Source of the DNA: Corynebacterium kroppenstedtii
GTDB taxonomy: Bacteria; Actinomycetota; Actinomycetes; Mycobacteriales; Mycobacteriaceae
Length of the DNA: 64,000 nt
Assembly: GCF_016894245.1 (NCBI RefSeq)
Contig: NZ_CP069792.1
Coordinates: forward strand, 372,001-436,000
Reading direction: 5' to 3'
Under the pieces are notes generated by a model. The model saw only the letters and a program-made list of their open reading frames with translations, made no database searches and was not told the origin of the DNA. Positions 57,447 to 64,000 of the stretch are shown here, in pieces (the stretch's first letter is position 1; every line of letters begins with the position of its first letter). The translations under genes were made by a program, and so were the position numbers.

Positions 57447-60020
57447 TTATAGCGTCGACACGCCACCACCGTGGACGTCGAGTTTGTCTCCGCCCTCGGC
57501 CACCGTGACCTCGACGACGTCGCCGTCGCGAACATCCCCGGCGAGGAGTTCCTTCGCCAGTTCGTCGCCAATGGCTTGTTGTACTAATCGACGCAGCGGA
57601 CGTGCACCGTACGCGGGATCGTAGCCGCGCTTGGCCAGCCATTCCTTCGCATCGTCGTGCACGTCCAGCACGAGGCGCCGAGATTCCAGCCTCTTGGCCA
57701 AAGCGTCGATCTGGATGTCCACGATCTTGGTCAGCTGTTCGCTGGTCAGGGCGTCGAACATAACGACGTCGTCAAGTCGGTTGATGAATTCCGGCTTGAA
57801 GGTGGCCTTGACGGCCGTCTCCATCTGCTCCTTGGTCCCACCTGCGCCCAAGTTTGAAGTCAGGATCAGAATGGTGTTCCGGAAGTCCACCGTGCGGCCT
57901 TGCCCATCGGTCAGGCGGCCTTCATCGAGCACCTGCAGGAGGACATCGAAGACATCCGGGTGAGCCTTCTCGACCTCGTCGAACAGGACCACCGTGTAGG
58001 GCCGACGACGCACCGCTTCGGTCAGCTGACCACCCGCGTCGTAGCCGACGTATCCCGGAGGGGCACCGACCAGGCGCGCCACGGAGTGTTTCTCGCCGTA
58101 CTCCGACATGTCGATGCGGACCATGGCTTTTTCGTCGTCGAAGAGGAAGTCCGCCAACGCCTTGGCCAACTCGGTCTTACCGACGCCGGTGGGGCCGAGG
58201 AAGAGGAACGACCCTGTCGGCCGGTTCTCGTCGGCGACACCAGCACGCGCACGGCGTACCGCATCGGACACAGCCTTCACGGCCTCGTCCTGACCGACCA
58301 CGCGGCGGCCCAAAACTTTCTCCATGGCCAGGAGCTTTTCGGTTTCGCCTTGCATCATCTTTCCGGCGGGGATGCCAGTCCACGCGGAGACGACTTCGGC
58401 CACTGTCTCGGGTGTGACTTCCTCAGAGAGCATGGCGTTCTCTTCGGTGGAGTTCACGGACTTTTCGGCCGCGTGCAGCTTCTTTTCCAGTTCAGGAATA
58501 GTGCCGTAGCGCAGCTTTGCTACCCTCTCGTAGTCGCCGTCGCGCTCCGCGATTTCTGAATCAGACCGCGCCTTCTCCAGCTCTTCCTTGACACTTTGCA
58601 CCTCGGTAATGGCGGACTTTTCGTTCTCCCACCGGGCGGTCAGGGCCTTTAGGTTTTCACGCTCGTCGGCAAGCTCTTCTTTCAGGTGCTCGAGCCTGAT
58701 TTTCGACGCTTCGTCGGTCTCCTTCTCCAGAGCCATTTCCTCGATCTCTAGCCGACGCACGACGCGCTCGGCGGTGTCGATTTCCTCTGGCCGGGAGTCG
58801 ATTTCCATCCGCAACCGCGAGGCGGCTTCGTCGATAAGGTCGATGGCTTTATCGGGAAGGAACCGGGCTGTGATGTAGCGATCGGACAGCGTCGCGGCCG
58901 AGACCAGGGCGGAGTCCATAATCCGAACACCGTGGTGAACTTCGTAGCGCTCTTTGAGGCCACGCAAAATGCCGACGGTGTCCTCGACACTGGGCTCACC
59001 CACGTACACCTGCTGGAAACGGCGCTCAAGGGCGGCGTCCTTTTCGATGTACTTGCGGTATTCCTCCAGGGTGGTTGCGCCCACGAGCCGGAGTTCACCG
59101 CGAGCCAGTAGTGGCTTGATCATGTTGCCGGCGTCCATTGCGGATTCCCCGGTGGCGCCCGCACCGACGATGGTGTGGAGCTCGTCGATAAAGGTGATGA
59201 TTTCGCCGTCGGCGTTCTTGATCTCATCAAGGACGGCCTTTAACCGCTCCTCAAATTCGCCACGGTATTTTGCACCCGCGACCATGGACCCAAGGTCGAG
59301 CGAGACGAGTTTCTTGCCCTTCAGCGATTCAGGCACATCACCAGCGACGATGCGCCGTGCGAGGCCTTCGACGATGGCGGTTTTACCGACGCCGGGCTCA
59401 CCGATGAGCACCGGGTTGTTCTTCGTCCGCCGTGACAGCACTTGGACGACGCGTCGGATTTCGGCGTCGCGCCCAATGACGGGGTCGATTTTGCCGTCGC
59501 GTGCCCGGGCGGTGAGGTCCGTCGAGTATTTTTCGAGGGCCTGGAACTGGCCTTCTGGGTCCTCGGTGGTCACTTTTTGATTTCCGCGTACCGACGGGAA
59601 CGCTGTTTTAAGCGCGTCCGCGGTGGCACCGAACTCCTGCAGCAATTTCGCTGCATCACTATCGCCGGATGCGATGCCGGCGAGCAAAACCTCGGTAGAC
59701 ACGTAGCTATCACCCAGCTGGCCTGCTAATTCCTGCGCCGTGGTTAGCGCGTTGAGGGAATCGCGGTTGAACTGCGGGTTCGCCATTTGCTGACCAGTGG
59801 CAGTGGGGTACCCACCAACCAGACTTCGCGCCCGGGTGAGGACCTGGTTCGGATCTGCGCCGACAGCCTGAATAACTGGCGACGCAATAGAATCGGCCTG
59901 CTCAAGGAGAGCGACAAGTAAGTGCGCTGGGCGGATGTCCGGGTTACCTCGTTTCGAGGCGTCTTGAAGTGCAGCCTGGAGGGCTTCAGCTGTGCGTGTT
60001 GTGGGGGTAAAAGAGCTCAT
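57447..60020 (-). CDS. clpB: Chaperone ClpB
   Basis: HSP100 disaggregase working with DnaK. 857 residues: N-domain ([22 protein letters not shown]), AAA-1 Walker [16 protein letters not shown], the long coiled middle domain characteristic of ClpB (about residues 400-520, [19 protein letters not shown]), AAA-2 Walker [15 protein letters not shown], and a C-terminal domain. ATG 60020 follows AAAGGTGACATC. Upstream there are an HspR (HAIR) operator and a SigH-type promoter, as in C. glutamicum. Confidence 0.97.
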   Translation of the reverse strand: MSSFTPTTRTAEALQAALQDASKRGNPDIRPAHLLVALLEQADSIASPVIQAVGADPNQVLTRARSLVGGYPTATGQQMANPQFNRDSLNALTTAQELAGQLGDSYVSTEVLLAGIASGDSDAAKLLQEFGATADALKTAFPSVRGNQKVTTEDPEGQFQALEKYSTDLTARARDGKIDPVIGRDAEIRRVVQVLSRRTKNNPVLIGEPGVGKTAIVEGLARRIVAGDVPESLKGKKLVSLDLGSMVAGAKYRGEFEERLKAVLDEIKNADGEIITFIDELHTIVGAGATGESAMDAGNMIKPLLARGELRLVGATTLEEYRKYIEKDAALERRFQQVYVGEPSVEDTVGILRGLKERYEVHHGVRIMDSALVSAATLSDRYITARFLPDKAIDLIDEAASRLRMEIDSRPEEIDTAERVVRRLEIEEMALEKETDEASKIRLEHLKEELADERENLKALTARWENEKSAITEVQSVKEELEKARSDSEIAERDGDYERVAKLRYGTIPELEKKLHAAEKSVNSTEENAMLSEEVTPETVAEVVSAWTGIPAGKMMQGETEKLLAMEKVLGRRVVGQDEAVKAVSDAVRRARAGVADENRPTGSFLFLGPTGVGKTELAKALADFLFDDEKAMVRIDMSEYGEKHSVARLVGAPPGYVGYDAGGQLTEAVRRRPYTVVLFDEVEKAHPDVFDVLLQVLDEGRLTDGQGRTVDFRNTILILTSNLGAGGTKEQMETAVKATFKPEFINRLDDVVMFDALTSEQLTKIVDIQIDALAKRLESRRLVLDVHDDAKEWLAKRGYDPAYGARPLRRLVQQAIGDELAKELLAGDVRDGDVVEVTVAEGGDKLDVHGGGVSTL

Positions 60021-60217
60021 GATGTCACCTTTCTGTTCTTTGCTTGTTGTTCTGTGTTTGTTGTTTCTATGTTGACCGTTCTGTGTGTGGCCTGTGCGGC
60101 GGAAGCTTTGTGGCTCAGTCGGCGGAGCCGACCGGGTAGCTGACCACTAGCCGACGACGAACGTTGCTATAACCATTGTTGAGTGTACGTCACACAAGTT
60201 TTAATCACATCTAATAC

Positions 60218-60250
60218 AACTGGCACGAAGTTGAGTCTATTCCACTCAAG
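60218..60250 (-). promoter_or_regulatory. clpB promoter: HspR HAIR element and SigH-type promoter
   Basis: On the minus strand CTTGAGT-N7-ACTCAA (60231-60250) matches the HAIR consensus CTTGAGT-N7-ACTCAAG except possibly the last base. Overlapping it, GGAAT (60239-60243) is followed after 19 bases by GTT (60218-60220), the spacing of a SigH-dependent promoter. Heat and thiol stress control of clpB by both factors is established in C. glutamicum. The leader to the start codon is about 190 nt. Confidence 0.8.
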
Positions 60251-60377
60251 GCGGGTTTTTAGAAAAATTTTCGTGGTGGATGTGGTGGCGGTGGCGAAGG
60301 GTGAGCACATGCATGGATCGGGCACGAGTGCGCGGGATGGGCACGTCGGCAGTAACGGGCCACCGCACCCAGATGAG

Positions 60378-60968
60378 CTAACGCCCCTGCCGAACCCAGA
60401 CGCCCAAACCTATAACCCCCAGAACAGCTTCCCCTATTAGCACCACGGGACTCGTACCGATCCCGACCGAATTCCCCAACGCCGTATTCTCCCCCACGAA
60501 CCATGGGCTGAGGCAAAGGGTAAGAGAAAGAAGAGGCACTACGCGCAAAGACACCGCCGAGCCCCAACGGCCACCGACCGCGGCCGCACACCCAATAGCC
60601 ACAATGCTGTGAGCACTGATCAAGCCAACCGTTTCCCACCCCAGGTAACGGGCCCTCATCAGGCCGGCTACAGCAACCAGGGTGAGAACGCATATGACCG
60701 ACAGAATCAGGCGCGGGCGTTGCGTCGAGCGGGACGTCACGGCACGTTCATACGATTCTGACCATTGACTTCCCAGCAGAACACCCATCGCCCCCGCCAT
60801 CACCACCGGAACCAGATTCGGAAGGAAAACAGGGATGCTCAGTTCTGGACCGAATAGTTGCGGGAGCGAAAAATCATGGAACCAAACCAGAGGAATGACA
60901 ACGCAACACAGCAATAGCGCCTCACGCCAGCCCCGAAGGCGGACATAAGGGAAGACGCTATTACTCAT
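60378..60968 (-). CDS. Membrane protein of ABC system B
   Basis: 196 residues with five to six hydrophobic segments (about residues 15-35, 50-65, 85-105, 115-135, 145-165 and 172-192). No recognisable family. It follows the system B permease by 35 bp, with GAGGA before ATG 60968, so it is probably the third gene of that operon and may be a second membrane subunit. System A has no equivalent small gene. Confidence 0.6.
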   Translation of the reverse strand: MSNSVFPYVRLRGWREALLLCCVVIPLVWFHDFSLPQLFGPELSIPVFLPNLVPVVMAGAMGVLLGSQWSESYERAVTSRSTQRPRLILSVICVLTLVAVAGLMRARYLGWETVGLISAHSIVAIGCAAAVGGRWGSAVSLRVVPLLSLTLCLSPWFVGENTALGNSVGIGTSPVVLIGEAVLGVIGLGVWVRQGR

Positions 60969-61003
60969 ATGTAATCCTCACACTTCTTTCACTTCAGGAT
61001 GCT

Positions 61004-62308
61004 TTATTCTTCTAGATTGTCCTGGTCATTGCCTTTCTCAGAAGAAGCTATACAGGCCTTAAGATCCTCCGAGATGTTTTTAATTAGCTCTTCTTGCTCC
61101 TGAAATGGTTGCCCTTCAGTGTTCTTGTCCATCCACTTCTGGGCATCACTGGTACCCGGGCCATTCGCCCCACCGATGACGTCGCGAACTGGCTTGTCTC
61201 CGAAATGATCAGCAATCCATTCTGCGACGATATAGACAGTCGATACTCCATCGGTTTCGGAAAGCTGACACCCCGATTTATCGCTGTCTTGTGCAATGAC
61301 GGTTTCAGCCAAGTCACGGAACACAAGAGTTGAGGATCGTCCCGCGTCAGCTGCCATCAAGGGGAAATCGCCACCAACTTTTTTGGGAGCATACTCACCT
61401 GCGTCGACGCTGAACCCCAACTCGTCCAATTCAGACAAAAAGGCAGACCAGTTTTTATCCACTTCACGCACAGTGGATTCATCTTCTGGCCAACTGCAAT
61501 ACCGAGCCCCGTCGGCGGAACGGGTGCATGAAGGATTCGATGGTTTCTCTCGTGCCGTCACCAGGGGTCCATTTATTCCGACGAGAGTTGCCGCGACAGA
61601 GAAAACGGCGATTCCAGGTAGAGCTAACGATAAAAGCTTTTTACTCCTTACCCACTCGGCCGTGGTGACGAAAATGAGCACAGCTGCCAGTACAATTCCT
61701 ATAAAAACACCAAAAATGACTGGACGTAATTGGACTGATTGTTCTACGTAGCCCACGTAGTTCCCCGATGAATACGGCCTCAAGAATAGGATTTTCGGAA
61801 CTACGTGTAGCAGCCCTGCCATTAAAGTGAGAACCACGACGGCCACCCCCGCAATGAAGCCGACAATCGCCGCTAAACGCGGTTTGATATAGAGCGATCG
61901 GCCAATAACCCCGCCGAGTCCCACGGAAAACAGGGACCAGATAAGCCCCATAACCGGAATCGACCACCATGGAGAACCGCCGGGATCTCCGGATAAACAC
62001 ACGGCATACAACACAACTATTGTTACGACGTTGTATATCAATGCATACAGTGCACCGAGCCCGCAGAGATACCAGCTTAGCCGTATGCAGGTTGACGATA
62101 TCGTGCGGAGATAGTCAACATCATGGCGCGCGATGTCATAGGCAGTACACCCCGCTAAGCACACTCCGATAAGGGCGAGTGTTTCAGAATGTACTTCATT
62201 AACGTCTGGCCAATAGCCGATAATGTAGCCCACCCGCCACGTTGCGAATAAAAGAAATGCAACGAAGGGCGCTGGGACAAAATAACGAAGATGTCGTCGC
62301 CACCCCAT
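61004..62308 (-). CDS. ABC exporter membrane subunit with Cys-containing extracytoplasmic domain (system B)
   Basis: 434 residues. About seven hydrophobic segments in the first 250, then a ~170-residue external domain opening with a Cys pair (SCTRSADGARYCSWPED, C-x9-C) and two further Cys (SGCQLS; LKACIAS). The C-terminal tail is acidic. The layout resembles the system A subunit at 55605-57293. Its ATG overlaps the ATPase stop by one base (TAATG). Confidence 0.72.
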   Translation of the reverse strand: MGWRRHLRYFVPAPFVAFLLFATWRVGYIIGYWPDVNEVHSETLALIGVCLAGCTAYDIARHDVDYLRTISSTCIRLSWYLCGLGALYALIYNVVTIVVLYAVCLSGDPGGSPWWSIPVMGLIWSLFSVGLGGVIGRSLYIKPRLAAIVGFIAGVAVVVLTLMAGLLHVVPKILFLRPYSSGNYVGYVEQSVQLRPVIFGVFIGIVLAAVLIFVTTAEWVRSKKLLSLALPGIAVFSVAATLVGINGPLVTAREKPSNPSCTRSADGARYCSWPEDESTVREVDKNWSAFLSELDELGFSVDAGEYAPKKVGGDFPLMAADAGRSSTLVFRDLAETVIAQDSDKSGCQLSETDGVSTVYIVAEWIADHFGDKPVRDVIGGANGPGTSDAQKWMDKNTEGQPFQEQEELIKNISEDLKACIASSEKGNDQDNLEE

Positions 62309-63024
62309 TAGATAACTCCCGCAGTCAATTGACCGAAAGCTGCATCAATACTTCCATATTTCCTTTCGAGCTCTTCCGAGCGCACATCAGCGACAATGTG
62401 TCCGGAATCAAGGAAAAGAACGCGATCAGTAGGCTCAATATCAGAGGAAATATGCGTCGTCATAATGACTGAAGTTTTCTCACTGAGGCGACGAATAATG
62501 CTCAAGAGCGAGGCTCGGTGGTTCGGGTCTAATCCCGAAGTCGGTTCATCCAAAATAAGGACGTCGGGACGGTGAGCTATCCCGACAGCAACCATCGCCC
62601 GACGTTGCATCCCACCGGACAACGAAGAAAAACGGTCGCCTTCGTTATCGGACAAATGGACAAGCGCAATGGCCTCGGACGCTGCGCTCCGGGCCTCGCT
62701 CCTGGAATAACCATGAAGCCACGCTGCTGTCTGGACTAAGTCCCGCACAGTTTGAGATGTATCAACCGCATTACGTTGAGGCACCCAACCTAAGCGCGAA
62801 ACGATGGTAGGGCGGTTTTTTCGCTCCGCTGTTTTGCCGTCATACCTGATCACGCCGGACTGGGGTTTAAGCTCTGTCGCGAGAAGCTTCATTAAGGTAC
62901 TTTTCCCCGCGCCATTGGAACCGAGCACGATATTAATTCCACCGGAAAAAGAGCACGAAATTCCATCCAACACGGACTTAGCCTTTTTATACGAAAAACT
63001 CAACCCGCTTACTTCGATGCGCAT
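62308..63024 (-). CDS. ABC transporter ATPase (system B)
   Basis: 238 residues: Walker A VLGSNGAGKST, Q-loop WVPQR, signature LSGGMQRRAMVA, Walker B VLILDEPTSGLD and switch His in MTTHISSD. Typical of ABC-2 type exporters. First gene of a three-gene operon with the membrane subunits at 61004 and 60378. ATG 63024 has no ribosome site but has a TAAGAT-like -10 just upstream, so it may be leaderless. Confidence 0.9.
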   Translation of the reverse strand: MRIEVSGLSFSYKKAKSVLDGISCSFSGGINIVLGSNGAGKSTLMKLLATELKPQSGVIRYDGKTAERKNRPTIVSRLGWVPQRNAVDTSQTVRDLVQTAAWLHGYSRSEARSAASEAIALVHLSDNEGDRFSSLSGGMQRRAMVAVGIAHRPDVLILDEPTSGLDPNHRASLLSIIRRLSEKTSVIMTTHISSDIEPTDRVLFLDSGHIVADVRSEELERKYGSIDAAFGQLTAGVI

Positions 63025-63411
63025 AGTATCTTAGTGTACGGATGCCGCTCCACCGAAAAAGTGACCCCGTGAAGCTGTACACCCCACGTTCGGCCCTAGG
63101 TGTTCACCATAGAAAGCCTTGAGTACCCACCGCGAAAAGAGCATTAATGACCTTAGCCCAGGAAAAACGATGACGTAGACCCCGCTATCAAAACTTGATG
63201 ATTTCAACTTCCACTCGGACCAAAACACACTAGCACGCTCGATTTGGCCGATTATTTTTGAGTTTTCCACCCCAATTATGGGGTATCAATGGGTCGCGAT
63301 CGCTTGCCCCCCCCCTAGAAACACACATGCAACGCTGATACCTTCACTACCAAAGATTGCAATACTAGCCGACGAAAAGATGTAAAAGAAGAATTTCTAT
63401 ATCCGATACGG
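63025..63411. other. Intergenic region with a C9 tract
   Basis: 387 bp between system B and the broken membrane-protein gene. It contains a run of nine C at 63307-63315 and AT-rich promoter-like DNA near 63370-63400. No supported ORF. It presumably holds the divergent promoters of both neighbours. Confidence 0.45.
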
Positions 63412-63775
63412 GTGACAGAGATGAACGCACAATCCAGCAAATTACCAACCATCGAACTTACTTCGATTGGCGTTGGTATTCTCCTTTTTCTCATTGGCGC
63501 AATAACGGGCGCATGGATAATTGGCGTGGCTGGTTTTCGGCATAACCATTATCGCAGTTACCGGACTGATTCTATTTCTTCCCGTCAAATTAATTGACAT
63601 GAAACATCAATATTTTGTGTGGATTGCAAGCGCCGCTTTAATTATTTTCGGAATTTGGTATGGAATTACCCAGCAAGGTGAGACCGAAATCTTCTCACCA
63701 TCTCTACTCGCCTATGTCGGTGGAGGGGCTTTACTAACGTCACTCGCTACCTACTTCCGGAAACGCTCACATTAG
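63412..63775 (+). pseudogene. Small membrane protein gene split by a frameshift
   Basis: The first frame (GTG 63412 or ATG 63421) encodes a membrane segment (IGVGILLFLIGAITGAWIIGV) and ends at 63597. The frame one base later continues with matching hydrophobic segments (FGITIIAVTGLILFLPVKL; FVWIASAALIIFGIWYGI) to TAG 63775. Removing one T from the TTTT run near 63534-63537 would fuse them into one ~120-residue protein with four membrane segments. It could be a pseudogene, a sequencing error in the T run, or programmed frameshifting. Confidence 0.5.
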
Positions 63776-63823
63776 ATCGCTCCCCGGACGCCCGCTTCAG
63801 ATCGCTTGCCGGATGCCTGCTTC
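63774..63823. repeat. Tandem 25-bp imperfect repeat
   Basis: AGATCGCTCCCCGGACGCC then GCTTC, followed directly by AGATCGCTTGCCGGATGCC and GCTTC after one differing base. The two units match at 21 of 25 bases. It begins at the stop codon of the broken membrane-protein gene, in the gap before a convergent gene end. Confidence 0.8.
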
Positions 63824-63872
63824 GACCCAACCGTTGGCGCTCATCTCCTGCCTAGATTGATCGGCGTCGGCA

Positions 63873-64000
63873 TTAATCCTCGCCAAGGACCGGGATGCTT
63901 TGTCTCACGGAGTCCAGCCGATCAGTATCAACAATCGCAGTGACATATCCGCAGGTGTAGCCCAGTTCCGCAACCCTCGTCCCGTCTGGTCCAACCACAA
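63873..64000 (-). CDS. 3' end of a gene cut by the window edge
   Basis: On the minus strand one frame is open from the window edge to TAA at 63873-63875, giving about 41 C-terminal residues (VVGPDGTRVAELGYTCGY, later DTDRLDSVRQS). The other two frames contain stops within this short stretch. Composition looks protein-like. The family cannot be told from this tail. Confidence 0.45.
   Translation of the reverse strand, partial: VVGPDGTRVAELGYTCGYVTAIVDTDRLDSVRQSIPVLGED

Noticed and set aside
63300..63330. 6C RNA because of the C-rich run
   Set aside because: Only one C tract, and no paired hairpins with C-rich loops.

Overview
The window looks like chromosome of a Corynebacterium or a close relative (Corynebacteriales, moderately high GC). 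The evidence is gene content and order. Blocks match those I recall from C. glutamicum and M. tuberculosis: otsB-LacI regulator-zinc ABC; rlmB-cysS-carD-lpqE-canB-mutY-clpC; guaA-guaB3-guaB-DUF5319-rsdA-sigD-whiB; and trmH-pyrE-Rv0383c-like-clpB. Regulatory sites are also corynebacterial in type (McbR, LexA, HspR/SigH and ClgR-like). A species cannot be named from this alone.

Layout. 0-5 kb: end of trehalose-phosphatase, an IpsA-like LacI regulator and a zinc-uptake operon (znuACB). 5-16.7 kb: a housekeeping block (rlmB, cysS, carD, lpqE-like, canB, mutY, clpC, a 3-hydroxybutyrate-dehydrogenase-like SDR and trmL). This block lacks ispD/ispF and radA/disA, which sit here in relatives. 16.7-27.5 kb: the SOS mutasome. 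dnaE2 lies on one side and imuA'-imuB on the other, each near a LexA-like box, with the methionine importer metQNI between them. A previously unlisted 55-codon gene is coupled to imuA' by an ATGA overlap. 28-36 kb: GMP synthesis (guaA, guaB3, guaB), sigD with its anti-sigma factor, and a WhiB regulator. 36-38.4 kb: FUSC and DedA membrane proteins.

38.4-42.1 kb is the clearest accessory stretch. It is gene-poor and AT-rich, with remnant reading frames, a GIY-YIG nuclease/DUF2075 helicase fusion protein and a pair of operator-like repeats. 42.1-43.4 kb: an aldo/keto reductase with its NmlR/AdhR-type MerR regulator and a textbook MerR promoter. 43.4-48.3 kb: GH76 protein, TrmH-family methyltransferase, pyrE and an Rv0383c-like membrane protein. 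48.4-53.6 kb: glycine cleavage genes gcvP-gcvT-gcvH behind a tandem glycine riboswitch. 53.8-64 kb: a rhodanese without its catalytic cysteine, clpB with HspR and SigH control sites, and two similar ABC export systems placed on either side of clpB. The window ends with a frameshifted small membrane protein and the tail of another gene.

Main candidates for new biology are the coupled SOS small gene, the two ABC systems with Cys-rich extracytoplasmic domains, the GIY-YIG/DUF2075 protein, the structured metQNI leader, and two enzymes with lost catalytic residues (SDR Lys to Met; rhodanese Cys to Ser). No CRISPR array, complete insertion sequence, rRNA or tRNA gene was seen. Positions of short sites were counted by hand and may be off by a base or two.
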